NCBI GenBank assembly: GCA_003602605.1
Contig: QQRW01000028.1
Span: 1-56,283 of the forward strand
Origin: Candidatus Poseidoniales archaeon
GTDB lineage: Archaea; Thermoplasmatota; Poseidoniia; Poseidoniales; Poseidoniaceae
Length of the DNA stretch: 56,283 nucleotides
Direction: 5' to 3'
The translations under genes and the position numbers were made by a program. The notes below the pieces were generated by a model. It saw nothing but the letters and a program-made list of their open reading frames with translations, searched no databases and had not been told where the DNA came from. This document shows, in pieces, positions 1-12,200 of the stretch (position 1 is the stretch's first letter; the number at the start of each line of letters is the position of its first letter).

Positions 1-617
1 CCTCGGTCGGATGAACGTTGTGAGCCAACAAAGGCAATACGGCCAGGAGGGATTTCGCCCTTGCCACCCCAAGCGAAACTCATTGCCGCTGAGGAGATAT
101 GTAATGTGTCGGTCCCATGCGTAACGACCACGCCATCGCATCCGTCATCAAATGCTTGCTTAGAAGCTTGAATCATTGTATTCCAGTGTTGAGGGCGGAT
201 ATCATCGCTGAACATATTGCCGAGTTTGACCGCTTCAATGTTGGCTATGCTAGCCAGTTCGGGTAGGCTTGCAATCATTTCTTCAGGCTCAAATCGGGCT
301 ACTACTGCACCAGTGGTATAGTCGACTTTGGATGCAATTGTACCTCCAGTATGGAGGATTCGAACACGCGGGAGTGAATCATCGATTTCGATCTCTTGTT
401 GCACAGACTCAACCGTATTTGTGACTGCTTTCGATGGTAGTAATTCTACGGAAGTGACTTCATCAAGAGGATAACTTGCGTTGTATCCGTTGACAAGTTT
501 GACCGTCAAGTGATTCTTTGCGGCAGGATGCAGCACTACGCCTTCGATGTGTGTTTTCCCGTTGCGAGATTCCACTTCGATTTTGACCCGCTGGCCTGCT
601 GGGGGGACATCAACCAT
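1..617 (-). CDS. gatD: Glu-tRNA(Gln) amidotransferase subunit D, 3' end outside the window
   Basis: The reverse strand reads an N-terminal beta-barrel-like domain followed by the start of a type I asparaginase domain. Visible motifs are LHTGGTIASK, which carries the first nucleophile Thr, and THGTDTLH with the second Thr-Asp pair; SFAWGG and FVGSQRSSD follow before the window edge. The N-terminal extension before the asparaginase fold is what separates GatD from plain asparaginases. In archaea GatD frees ammonia from Gln or Asn and passes it to GatE, which converts Glu-tRNA(Gln) to Gln-tRNA(Gln). The ATG at 617 gives MVDVPPAGQRVKIEV, the usual family beginning; an in-frame GTG at 641 is a possible alternative. 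Only about 205 residues are inside the window. tRNA-Met lies just upstream on the same strand. gatE is not visible here. Confidence 0.93.
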   Translation of the reverse strand, partial: MVDVPPAGQRVKIEVESRNGKTHIEGVVLHPAAKNHLTVKLVNGYNASYPLDEVTSVELLPSKAVTNTVESVQQEIEIDDSLPRVRILHTGGTIASKVDYTTGAVVARFEPEEMIASLPELASIANIEAVKLGNMFSDDIRPQHWNTMIQASKQAFDDGCDGVVVTHGTDTLHISSAAMSFAWGGKGEIPPGRIAFVGSQRSSDR

Positions 618-703
618 GACTCGGCTAAAAGAGGGCGGCACATCAAGGGTTCGCCATCTTGCTGTGAACAAAACTCGTTCGTACCGACGGGTAGTGAATT
701 GTG

Positions 704-833
704 TGGTGCCGGGAGCGGGGCTTGAACCCGCGACCTTCGGATGTCTCAGACACCGCAAGGGGTTTGCACGTCATACGATTGCCTTGTAGGCTGCCCTATG
801 AGTCCGACGCGCCACCAACTACGCCACCCCGGC
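704..833 (-). tRNA. tRNA-Met (CAT), elongator type, with a 37/38 intron
   Basis: The reverse strand folds as a tRNA. The acceptor stem GCCGGGG pairs with TCCCGGC (one G:U), the discriminator is A and CCA is encoded (704-706). The T arm is GCGGG-TTCAAGC-CCCGC and the anticodon stem is TCGGA/TCCGA. The anticodon CAT is at 798-800. The two anticodon-stem halves are held apart by 54 nt inserted just after position 37, the canonical archaeal intron site. The G1:C72 pair argues for elongator rather than initiator Met. tRNA-Ile2, whose CAU is modified at C34, is the alternative that cannot be fully excluded from the gene alone. Confidence 0.92.
743..796 (-). other. tRNA-Met intron (54 nt)
   Basis: This segment interrupts the anticodon loop between A37 (complement of 797) and A38 (complement of 742). 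The position is that of canonical bulge-helix-bulge introns removed by the archaeal splicing endonuclease. The exact boundaries can slide by a base or two because the cut sites depend on the bulge geometry, which was not computed. Confidence 0.8.
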
Positions 834-925
834 TTATCTCTCGCCTGTCGCGTTCCCCATTTCAACCATACGGATGAAAAGTGATGTAAAATCACCGTAG
901 CCTTCATGCACTCTACGCCTCAGGG

Positions 926-1849
926 ATGGGCATGGTAGACCTCAATACTGCTATGGCCGCCGCAGCCGGTGAACGGCAAAAGCGTATGGCGGATGAGGGT
1001 AAGGAGCGTAAAAAGCGTCGAAGTGGCAGCGACCTAGGTCTCGAGGCTTTCGATCCCGTCAAACATGTCACGAAGGAAAAAGCCGAAACAGTCTCAATGT
1101 GGCTGGTTATTGGATTCTCTGTTCTCGTATCCATGTTAATGAGATATGTGCTGATGCCTCGCACGACCGTCGAGAAATCTGATATTCTCTACCTTGCTCC
1201 TTTGGCGGCAATTGCACTCATTCCCCAAATCCATCGTATTGTGTTGCCCGAATCATTGAATGAGGTTTACACGAAAGGTACCTGGTTCAAGGCAGGTTTT
1301 CTTCACACATTCACTTTTTTGGCAATGGCGTTTTTGCTTGTTAATCCTCCGCTGGGTGATATTGTTGCACCACAACTTGCCGACAAATGGGTGTTGGTGC
1401 AGGATGAAAACGGTGAACTTACTTTTTCAGACATGAAAGGGGCTTCTTCCTCACTCACTTGGGAGGTCAATTCGAGTACTGGCCTCTCGGGAGACATTTG
1501 GTTGTTGTTCGGTCTCGCCGACAATCACAATGTCGAAGGGGCGAATGTTTCAGTTGAACTTACCAATAACGCCGGTAACGACCTTCAGAAAACGAACGAC
1601 CTCAACTTTTGGGACACTCACGCAGAATCAATTGGAAACAATACAATGTCCAGTAAATCCGTTTCCAAGTTAATCCCTCATGGTGAACTTGACCAACGGT
1701 TCGCCCTTTTACTTGGTACGAACTTGGCAGTTGGGGAGCACCAAATAACCGTGAATATCATTGAACAGGGCGACCCTTGGGAAAACACCCGCACCTATGT
1801 TTGGAACTTACTTGTTGTTGAAAAGTTGGCTGAAGTCGATGCTTCATGA
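926..1849 (+). CDS. Unknown membrane protein, 307 aa
   Basis: No family was recognised. The N-terminal ~50 residues are basic and charged (KERKKRR), with no signal peptide. Hydrophobic stretches at about 57-78, 88-103 and 120-142 suggest three membrane helices near the N-terminus. The remaining ~160 residues are polar and rich in Asn, Ser and Thr with several N-x-S/T sequons (for example NSST, NVS, NNT), so they probably face outside. The shape is a cytosolic basic head, a membrane part and an extracellular beta-rich domain. A second in-frame ATG lies two codons downstream and either could start translation. The gene sits divergently from tRNA-Met and gatD and converges on a small minus-strand reading frame. 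A conserved lineage-specific envelope protein is the best guess. Confidence 0.7.
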   Translation: MGMVDLNTAMAAAAGERQKRMADEGKERKKRRSGSDLGLEAFDPVKHVTKEKAETVSMWLVIGFSVLVSMLMRYVLMPRTTVEKSDILYLAPLAAIALIPQIHRIVLPESLNEVYTKGTWFKAGFLHTFTFLAMAFLLVNPPLGDIVAPQLADKWVLVQDENGELTFSDMKGASSSLTWEVNSSTGLSGDIWLLFGLADNHNVEGANVSVELTNNAGNDLQKTNDLNFWDTHAESIGNNTMSSKSVSKLIPHGELDQRFALLLGTNLAVGEHQITVNIIEQGDPWENTRTYVWNLLVVEKLAEVDAS

Positions 1850-2044
1850 CAGCATATCGCTGTGCGCAACGAGAATTCTGTTTAACAGACGGCTGATTCT
1901 GTGGATGTCACGTTGCTCTTGAGTTTGCTTCTGTAACTGTCGATTTCGTAGATTTCTTACCAGGGGGGCGGCAGCAGTCCAGCACATCAAGTCAAGAGAG
2001 CGGTTCAGTAGATTGGTCATGGTGCTGGCTGTAAGAGCGCCCAT
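1844..2044 (-). CDS. Possible small basic helical protein, 66 aa
   Basis: This is an ATG-started frame that fills the gap downstream of rfcS on the same strand and overlaps the end of the 307-aa membrane protein by 6 nt. The product is rich in Arg, Leu and Gln (NRQLQKQTQEQRD) and would be largely alpha-helical. There is no recognised domain and no clear Shine-Dalgarno sequence before the ATG. It may be a real small gene co-transcribed with rfcS or a chance frame in its 3' region. Conservation across relatives would decide. Confidence 0.3.
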   Translation of the reverse strand: MGALTASTMTNLLNRSLDLMCWTAAAPLVRNLRNRQLQKQTQEQRDIHRISRLLNRILVAHSDMLS

Positions 2045-2060
2045 GGAGTGATTTCTTCAA

Positions 2061-2087
2061 GCCCGTAATGTGAAAGTGAAAGTGAAA
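2061..2087 (-). terminator. Pyrimidine-rich element directly after the rfcS stop
   Basis: Read on the minus strand, the bases immediately after the rfcS stop codon are a threefold T/C run of the form TTTCAC repeated, then CATTAC. A similar element follows the stop of the small Cys protein near 49.78 kb. T-rich tracts without a hairpin act as terminators in archaea, so a termination or 3'-processing role is possible. This is inference from position and composition only. Confidence 0.35.
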
Positions 2088-3044
2088 TCAAGAACGCAGA
2101 TGAGTGACTAAGCGTGCTGTGAGAGCATCCAACTGGATCTGCTCCCCCCCGCCTTCTACCAATCTGTAATCGACTTCAGCCATCCATTCTGTCATGTCCA
2201 GTTTTGCGTCTTCTGTGAGGAAGTCCGCAGTATACAGTTCACGGTGGAGTTGATTGACAAAGTCAGTTCCAGCAAGTCCATACTTGTCAAGCAATTCCCT
2301 TAACCGTCGCCGTGCAGCATGAAACCCGTCGTCTCGACAAGCCATGAGGTATTGATGCAGAGCTTCTGGAGGAGCGGTTGCTGAAGTCTCGTAGATAAGG
2401 TCACGACTGATTTTCATGTCCAATGCTGCAGCAACCTGTAGTCCAGTCAAAGCTTTTCGTAAATCTCCCTGTGAAATACGTGTCAAAGCCTCGCCAGCAT
2501 CATCGGCAAGTTCCACGCCTTCTGCATCAGCGACATGGTGGATTTGAGCATTTACATCTGCGTCAGCCAACGGCCGAAATCTAAACACGGCACATCTTGA
2601 TTGAATCGGTTCAATGATTTTAGAGGAGTAATTGCATGAGAGAATAAAGCGGCAGGTTTCGGCATACTGTTCCATAATGCGTCGCAGTGCTCCTTGAGCA
2701 TCATTGGTGAGTGCATCAGCTTCATCGAGGAAGATAATTTTGAATGTCGCTTGGCCGTAAGGGGCCGTACGTGCAAACTGCTTCACCTTTGTTCGGATGC
2801 TTTCCAATTTTCGTTCGTCCGAGGCGTTCATTTCCAGTAGGTTTCGCCGGTACTCTGGTCCGAATACATCCTTGGTGAGCGCCATAGCAGCGGTTGTCTT
2901 ACCCGTCCCAGGTGGGCCCGCAAACAGTAGGTGTGGGAACTCTTTTTTCTCAGAGTAGATTGTTAATCGCTGCACTACCGCTGCTTGGCCACGGATTTCA
3001 GTGACAGACTGAGGTCGGTGCCTTTCAACCCACAGCTCACTCAT
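2088..3044 (-). CDS. rfcS: Replication factor C small subunit (sliding-clamp loader)
   Basis: At 318 aa it has the normal length for archaeal RfcS. It is an AAA+ ATPase with Walker A GPPGTGKT (K49), Walker B IIFLDEADAL, the RFC-box-like start LWVERHRP, sensor 1 FILSCNYSSKI and the arginine-finger motif IQSRCAVFRF. The C-terminal part forms the collar domain. With the large subunit RfcL it opens and loads the PCNA clamp onto primed DNA during replication. It reads away from the giant surface-protein gene. The start at 3044 (MSELWVERHRP) fits family alignments, which nearly always begin a few residues before WVE(K/R)xRP. No intein is present. Confidence 0.96.
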   Translation of the reverse strand: MSELWVERHRPQSVTEIRGQAAVVQRLTIYSEKKEFPHLLFAGPPGTGKTTAAMALTKDVFGPEYRRNLLEMNASDERKLESIRTKVKQFARTAPYGQATFKIIFLDEADALTNDAQGALRRIMEQYAETCRFILSCNYSSKIIEPIQSRCAVFRFRPLADADVNAQIHHVADAEGVELADDAGEALTRISQGDLRKALTGLQVAAALDMKISRDLIYETSATAPPEALHQYLMACRDDGFHAARRRLRELLDKYGLAGTDFVNQLHRELYTADFLTEDAKLDMTEWMAEVDYRLVEGGGEQIQLDALTARLVTHLRS

Positions 3045-3213
3045 GGGACATTGTCATTGCCGAGCCTCCTTGAACATTCTCCTTGCAAGCGAAGAGATTC
3101 CAACTGCATTTGTCCAACTTTTCAATTCTCTCAACAGTGATGCCGTAAGGTGTTTTCATGACGCTCAAGCGAAAAGACAGTAAATGGAGGTGGGCTTGAT
3201 TGCCTTGAGCCCC

Positions 3214-6200
3214 ATGCTACGCGAGACAGCCCCCCGCCGAACCGCTTTGACCATCTTCCTTGTCCTAATGTTCCTGTTCGCTGATTTACTTCTGCCTCAG
3301 TCCATCGATTTTGAGCAGAATCTTGACGATTCATCACGAATATACTATGTCACTTCAACAGATTCAGTTCTGTCTGACACCTACATTACGGAAGCAAATC
3401 CTTCAAGCAACTACAACTCATCAACCACAGGTGCTCTCGGAACATCAACGAGCGGTTATGAGAGCAGAATTCTTTTTGATTTCGCAATGAATTTTTCCGC
3501 TGCAGATACGATACATTCGGCGACTTTGAACATTGTTTGTGATGTTGTTTCGTTATCACCGGCGACAATGAACATTTATGCGGCATCATCGAATTCATGG
3601 AATTCAAGCACAGTGACATGGTATCAGTCAGACATGGGTATGCCATGGGGCGAAACAGGTGCAGACGGCACAAACGACAGAAGTTCGTGGGAGCCGCCTT
3701 TCAGAGCGATGACCAATGGCACATATTCGCTTAATGTCACTGCGTTCGCACAAGAAGCAGCTTCAAACAATGAGACTCACTTCGGCGTTCTGCTTTCTGG
3801 CCTTGGCTCACACTTCGAGTGCAAAATGTCAGAATCATTCCCGATCACAGACCGTCCTGAATTGGTCATGGTGACCTCTTCAAACGCAGCCGGAAACGGT
3901 GGCTCTGTCACATCAAACTTTGCTACTGATGGAATGCCATTGATGACGAATGGCCTCATCTTAGCGGCCGATACAGCTCCAACTTTGTCCTATGAGTCTC
4001 TCGTCGGAACACACGTGGACTTCCAACTTTCACTTGATTCTGCTTTCAAAGATTACAATGATTTAGATTGGTATTATTCAACGATTACGGACAGTTTCTC
4101 GACGACAAGTTCCAGCGGGACATATACCATTCCATCGTCCGATCGTTTCGATAACGGAACTCGTGTATTCTACCGGGTTCGCAGCATTGATACGACGGAC
4201 ACGCTCAGTGAATGGTCGACAACCGAAAGTTTCCTTCTGCCATCTCACACCGTGACCGATAACGGCGATGGTACGGCAAGTATCGAAGTCACCCGAAATC
4301 AGTTGGGCGATATCGGTACATTCATTGAAGACTCGTACTCAAACGAGCTGAGCAAGAATACCAAATATGGTTCAGATAGTATACTTGAAACCAGCGTTAC
4401 TTCGAATAAGGAGTCTCTCATCCATCTTCGAATGGATTTGAGCCTTCTTGGGCTACCATCAAATGCAACCATCATCGATGCTCAAGTGAACTTGACTCGT
4501 GATTCTTCATCCAATGACCCGATGCTTTCGATGCACGAAATGGAGTCGACACCATGGGTTGAATCAGAGTTGACATGGAACCGTGAGTCAAATGCAAACA
4601 GTTGGTCGGATGGAGGGCGTGTCTATTCATCCGTTGCTTCTGCGACTGGGTTTAACGGTACGCAAACCAGTGATGATTACGGGTTTGCCTTCACCGATGT
4701 TGCCCAGTCTTGGCTTGAAAGTGGCGATTCCAGTGCTTCCGAGTTTTTGATTACGGCACGTGGTAAGGACGAAGCATACTCGACAACAGGCACCAAGAGT
4801 ATCTCGTTTTTCAGTACTGAAGCATCTATTGAAGACGACCAACCCTATGTTTACATCCACTATGGCTTGAACACTGGCAATCAACTCTCTACAGTTGTAC
4901 TCACCGGGCCGGCTGAAGATGCTGCAGTATGGAATCAATCCGGCCATAACTTCACTGCAAATCTCACCCCTTCCATAACATGGACTCCGTCGGCTTCCAA
5001 CGGTGAAATGCTCTTGCAGATGGCGACCGATGAACAATTCAGAAATGTGGTTTTGACATCCAATACGGGCATTGAAAACGACTTCTCCCCCTCCGACGGT
5101 ATTCTCAACATGACGGGTGAAAACACTCTCACTGCAGGAAATATGTATTTCTGGAGGATGGCATACTTGGATTCTGACGGAAGGTATGGGCCATGGTCTA
5201 CCTCAAACTTCTTGGTGAGTTCACTCGAGAGTACATGGCTTGGTGGTGAACGCTCAGAATTTAGGATGAAGCACGGTAACGGTACGACGGATGGCTTGTA
5301 CCCTGAATGTCTCGATACGTACATTGACAGTGGCACTCCGAACCAAAATTACGATGATGAGTCAAGGCTTCTCGTCTCTTACAACACCTATCCCATTGAG
5401 GCAATGGCTTTGCTGAATTGCAATTTGCGTTCCAATCTTCTGCCAGCTGGCTACGCTGTTGAATCAGCACAACTCTCGATGGTTATCGCAAGTACCCCAT
5501 CGAATTCACCACGGGTCGCCGTTTGGGAAAACACCCAAAGCAATTGGACCGATAGCGGCGCAACTTGGAATTCTTACGATGGCACGAACTCTTGGACCAC
5601 CGCAGGAGCCAAAGGTTCCGAGCGTTCCTCACTGCTCGACTCAATTCAACTCGATTCATCGTATTCCAATGGTGACCGAATTTCTTGGAACGTAACATTA
5701 GGCGTTCAAAACGCAATGCGGCAAAACAGCAGTGCAGACTTCATGATTGGAATACTTGGAGTTGGCTCGGGTTCGAACCGTGAAGTCCAGCTTTATCCTG
5801 GATTTGCAGCGGATGTACGCAAACCGGAATTGACCTTCGTTTATGTTCCAGGTTCAAATGTTGTCCCGAATAATCCATCTCCAGTTTCGCCGCTCAACGG
5901 TTCTTGGTCGATGGGCACCGGCGTTGACCAGACTCCAATCAAGCGACCAACGCTGGAATGGTCCTTTGGGAACGCAGTTGGTGTTGCCGGTTGGGCTGTA
6001 CAACTCGATACATCTGATTCCTTCGATTCAGCATCTCTTCTAACGCGCACTTCATGGAACGACGGTGGTTTTGACTCAACCAACTTCACTTACACTCCGA
6101 CCTCTGATTTGGACGATGGTGCGACATGGTACTGGCGAGTTCGTGCGATCTCCGCAACCAACCAAATTGGTAACTGGTCGAACATCTTCACCTTCTCCGT

Positions 6201-9200
6201 GCCTGACCTTACCACTTGGCAAACCTGTGCTGATGGCTCGTGTGCATCTGTTGAATTGCATCACAGAGAGGCTATGCCTGAATTGAATTTGCCGAATTTT
6301 GTCGACACCTATGTCATACAGTCTGGTTCTGGCTCATCCAGTACTTACGATACCTCGAATCAACTGAAAGTTGGTGCAACAAGCAACAATGTGCAAGCAC
6401 TCTCCCTTCTTCGAATCCCATTGAATTCTCTTCCACAGCCAACGAACGCTCGGGTAACGGGTGCAGAATTGAATTTGTATTCTGAGTTCTCATCAGCTGT
6501 CGGCGAACCAATTGCGGTCAGGCCAGTGCTCCAAGCGTGGAATACTTCGGCGAATGGCCTTACGTATGACGGCGTGAACAACTGGTCACAAGCTGGAGGC
6601 CGTGACCTTGGTACCGACCTTGGCGCGTATGTTGACCTGCAAGATTCGATTGCCTCGGGATGGATGAATTGGGATGTCAGTGAAGCCGTTCAAGCAGCAC
6701 TGGATGCCGGATCATCTACGCTTTCATTAGCTATTTATGCTTCAAACGACATTACTTCGTACTCCAACGGACCAAATGTGGTGACCTTTACTTCGACGGA
6801 TGGGACATCCTCTCAGCATCCTTGGCTGAACCTTACATGGTCGAACGGTACAGGATCTGTTCCAGCAACACCCGGCGTAAACGTAGGTCCTGCGAACGAT
6901 TCGGTATCATGGGATTCAAGTTCGCATGCATTGCTTGCAGATGAAACGCCTCTCTTCTCATGGAATCTCCCATCATCTGTTGCTGCAGACGCATGGCGAA
7001 TACACATATTTGCAGACTCTACTGATGATATGGCGGGTCGATACACTTTCGATTCACGTGATGACCCAGACCTGTTCGATTTGCCAAACAAGACGTTTCA
7101 ACCGACTTCCCCAGTTGACTACTCTCCTACGGTTCGATGGACAGTTCAACCGATTCATCTCGGTATGATTGGCCCTCAAAGCACCTCCACTCTTTTCTAC
7201 GTGCCAGAGGTTGATTCAGCAGAAGTTGACGCAACACACGCATGGGTTGCTCTTCAAGAAGGCGCGATGGTCGATGAGGAAGGATACCCAATGATTACAT
7301 CGGACACAACACTTGACGGTGGTAATATATTCAACAATAACGGAGCTTCTTCGGCTCTGCTTGTGGGCCGTAGCCCGTCGAACAGCCTCCTTCGGACCAG
7401 TTCTCTTATCGAAATTGACTTCTCATCGTTACCATTACCTGCAGTTTACGAAATTAACAATGCGACCTTGACACTCACTGCATTTTCTGGAAGCGGTGAA
7501 GTGTTTGTGACCGTTTCAGAAATGATCACGAACTGGAATGAATCATCGAGTTGGGCTTATCCAGGTAACAATTCAACCTCATGGGTCGGAGCAGGTGCAT
7601 ACCAGTCCGCCGACTCCATGGTTCCCGAGACACGCGGCTTTTGGATGAATGAAACAGCAGATTTCGAAATCAACGTTACTTCAATGCTCCAACATGCTGT
7701 TGAACGGGGTCAAGAGAGCCTGAACATTCTTTTGCAAGCGGAAGACGCTTTCGGAACCGTTGCTGGAACATACTACATCGCTAGCAGCGAAAACTCAGTC
7801 ATTGACGATCGTCCAAAACTCACGATTGGATACGAACTCACATCACCATGGACTCCAACAAGTCCTACAAACCTCGAACCCTTTGATGGATCCACACTTT
7901 GGAACCTTTCCTCTGCGTTACCAGCTGGAACAGAAACGGTTGAAAGCAATTGGACTTCATCGGATTCAAATCAAACGCAATGGGTTCTCTGCGGTGCATT
8001 CAATCCGAGAATGACAGTAGGCCTTGAATGCTACAATTCCACAGCACTCTCCTTTGATACAGATCTCGACATAACTTGGGATGCACAAAATCTCTCTGTT
8101 TTCATCGAAGGTCTTGAACAGGCTGATGAATGGAAGTATTGGCGAGTTCGTGGTGACCAGGACGGCCGGATTGGCCATTGGTCAACTGTGCATAAGTTCC
8201 GCATTCCTGACGTGAAGCAGACTGATGCTTCTTCTGATGGACTCGGAAATTACTCAGTTACCCTCTCACGCGGCTCACTCTTTAGCGATACTGGCCTCCT
8301 TCCAGAAGTTCCTGATGCTGAAATATCATCTTCTGCCACAACACCTCTTGGTTTATCGAACCAACTGAATCTCGGAACTTCTGCATCGGGCACTGGTGAA
8401 AGTCAAGTTCTGCTCGAATTCGATTTGAGTTCACTTCCATGGCCTGCTGCTATAACACCAACCTCTATGCTTCTCAGTTTGTACCGAACCAGCGTGACTG
8501 GTACTTCAGCAACCACTGTGTCAGCACATGCTTGTTCATCGTTCGTTGAAGCTACCGTTGACTGGAGCACGAGCGGCCCGTGTTCGAACAGTGAAATAAC
8601 TCGTTCGACTCTCACTTTGAGCCCTGCTTCTGGTTGGGCTTCTTGGGATCTGACAAGTTTAGCGCAGAGCAACATTGCCAACGGGAATCTCACCATGACC
8701 ATCCTGCTGAAGTCAGTTGGTGCACCTGCGACAAATCATGCCTTCTACTCGTCAGACGGGAGTAATACGCTTCTAAGACCGAAGCTCGTTATCGATTATG
8801 TGGACAACGTCAACGGCGTATTGCCACCTGCTCAACCCGCTCTCAGCACGCCTCAAGATGGTTCAGTACTGTACAATGTGTCTGGCTCAGTACTCGAATC
8901 GAACGATCGTCCAGTACTCGTGTGGTCTCCAGTATCTGGTGCTACTGGCTATATTCTTACCATTGCGAACGAAACAGGTGTTGTCAAATACAATTCATTG
9001 GATTCCTCTGCGATAACCGGGACAACCTTCCGATTTGCCAACTCACTTCCGAATGGTGAAGTGTTTACATGGTGGGTGCAAGCTATTAATCAATCGATAC
9101 CGGGGCCTTCATCATCACGCTGGACCTTCGCTATCGGCGCTCCAGACCATGTTGATAACGGTGATTTGACTTTCACATACACCTTCCAAACAGGCAGTGA

Positions 9201-12200
9201 AGTCTCACAGTTTGGACATACGAACATTCGAGAAACACATCTTAACGAGGCTGAACCATCAACGAACTTTGGTGATTCGAGCCGTGTTGAACTTGGTACT
9301 GGCTTTGGTCCAAACTCTGGGATGCAATCTCATCTTACCTTTGCTCTAGATAACGGACAAGTTCCACTTGCTGGGCATTCAAACATCCATTCTGCAAGCG
9401 CAGGATTCTACATTGATTCGTGGACTGAAACCGGTGGCGCAACTGAGATGACATTCAGCGTTCACCGAATTATTAACTCGCAGTGGGCACAATCTTCGTC
9501 AACTTGGAATGCGTCTTCGAGTTCAACTTCAGGCGCTTGGGGTGCACCTGGAATGCAGGCTGGTGTTGATTATGATGCCACGCCAATCTCTACGTTTGTT
9601 GAGACGAACATGAATGAGGACCGATGGATTTGGTTTGACATTGGTGTGGACGGTATGCTCATAGATAACGACAATTCTTGGATTATCATTGGAACTCCAA
9701 ATCAGGGAACCCTGATGGCAGAGTTCTACTCTAGCGAGTATTCAGTTTCCGACAAGCGTCCTAAGATTCTCCTTAATCACACGGATGTAACGACAATCTC
9801 GGTTTCTCCGACTTCACCAACGACGGATGCAGACACGAGTGTTTCCTTCTCGAACGTTGTATACGACCACCTTAACATGGCAATCGGTGCTCCAATCGTA
9901 TGGAGCGCAAGCAACGGGTCTATCACTCAATCTGGCGTATTTACTCCATATGCTACAGGTCAGCACACCGTCACTGCTTGCTTTGGTATCATATGTACCA
10001 GCGAAACAGTAACGGTCACACCCGGTGCGCCAGTTGAACTGGTTGTATCGCCAGCGACTGCAACAATTACGGCAGATCAATCCTTGCAAATCGTGGCATA
10101 TGTGGTCGATCAGTTTGGTAACACCGTACCTGGTCAGACCATTGCCTACCTCCCAAGCAACGGTAGCATGGACTCCTCCACTGAAGGTTTGTTCTTACCG
10201 GTAAGTGCAGGTCTTCAATCCGTAGATGTTACTTGGAACGGTGCTATGATGACGCCCCAGACCATCTCCGTTTCAATTCTTGTTGAGACTGGTCTTCCGT
10301 CCTATTTCGTTCTCGAGGGTTGTCAAGGCACTGTTCCTGCTGGAATTCTTTGTGCCATCACGCACACGCTTTACGACCAATTTGGAAACGAAATTCTTGA
10401 TGTTTCAGAGGCAGGAGACTTCACTTGGACTGCCTCAAATGGTAACTACAGCGAAACAACCGGTGAGTACTTCCCAGACCACGTTGGTGATTGGTACCTC
10501 AACTTGACATCCACTTCCGGTGCGCACGGCTCATTGCTGATCACTGTTGGCCATGGCCAGATGGCAAGTCTTGAATTGGCAGCTTCGTCCACATCGATTA
10601 CTGCTGATGAACAAGTATGGATTAACACGACTCGAATTGATATCCGTGGAAACCGATTACCAGTTCTTCTTGAACTCGATAACTGGATAACTCCTCAAGA
10701 CAGTCAATTGTTACCGGGCGCTCCAGCAATCTGGTCGCCAACCTCTCGTGGTGCCAAGATTATTCAGGCCACGTACGAAACGATTTCTTCTGAAATTACA
10801 ATCACTGTAGAGGAAGGTGCCATTGTGTCGCTTATGCTTCTTGTCGACAATGATGTAGCAACTTGGGAACATTTCGACATCACCGCTGACGACCTTTTCG
10901 ATGTAAAGGTCAAGGCATACGATCAAAAGGACAACCGTTGGATTGTATCTGCTAATTGGAGTTTAACTCACCCTGAATGGACCTCACAATCTGCTCTAGA
11001 GCAGTTGACGGGAGACGAGACAACATTTGTCCCATACCTCGCTTCAACTGAACGTTACACTATTACTGCCGCATACTACGATGGAACTACTTTCCATGAG
11101 GTGAGTATCAACGTAACAGTTTCTCACGGTGATTTGAATTCAGTCACGCTAACTGCGACTGGTAGTGATGGCCTTGCAAACACAGTCTTTGACATGACTT
11201 CTGATGAATACATCGACTTTACATCGGCTCTCGCCGATTTGGACATGAATCCAATCGACTCTTCCATTCTTGAATGGTACCTCAAGGACACCGATACCGG
11301 TGTCTACACCGTCATCACCGACGAATTGGTTGCAAACAACATGCGTTGGGAGGCTTCGGCGGTTGGCAATTGGTCGATTTCGGCCTCTGCAATCAGTGAT
11401 TCTGGATACAATATCAGTGATACTGTTACTCTTTCAGTCGTTCATGGCAAGGCAGTTAGTGTGATTGCAGTTCTTGATACCACGACCCAAACAGCAGGTG
11501 AAGAAATCACCATGGTTGTCACCGGAACAGATTCAGATGGCAACACATTCCCACAAAATGTAGAATGGTTGGAGAACGACGTAACAGTTGAGAACATTAC
11601 TGCTGGGGAAAGCGAAGGGACATATGTCTACTTAGCGACCACCGCTGGTGAACATACGCTGAAGTACACGACAGGGTCCGCTGACTCATCGCTTGTAATC
11701 ACTGTTGAAGCACAGCGTATCGTTGATTCTTTGGATATCCAAATATCCTCACAATCAGTTGACCAACTGTCGAACTTTACGGTTACTGTCAAAGCCTTTG
11801 ATATGTATCTTAATCAAATCGAAGTCCCACCGAGTGCGGATGTAGACGCCACTGGTCGAGCTGAAGTAGTGCAGCAAGGACCTGGCGTTTGGAACGTTAT
11901 CACGCTTGATGATGGCACAGTAACGGTGACGATTACCGCAGGCAAAGTGTTAGAAGAAAGAAATATCGAAGTTGAAGGCAATATTGGTGGATTCTTCAAG
12001 GCAGGCGGGCCACTTTACTATGTTGGAGCAGTTCTTCTTGGAATTGTTAGCATCGTCGTTGTTGGCTTATTGATCTCCATGCTTCGTGGTGGCGATTCTG
12101 GTTACGATGACGACGACGATGAGTACGACGATTATGATGACGACGATTCAAGCGCTCCTCTAAGTGCTGCCTCTGGCCCATCAGGTCCTGCTCCGGCCAT

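Noticed and set aside
510-789. Plus-strand frames across gatD and tRNA-Met
   Set aside because: They are antisense to a recognised gatD frame and cross a tRNA gene; the peptides have no protein-like features.
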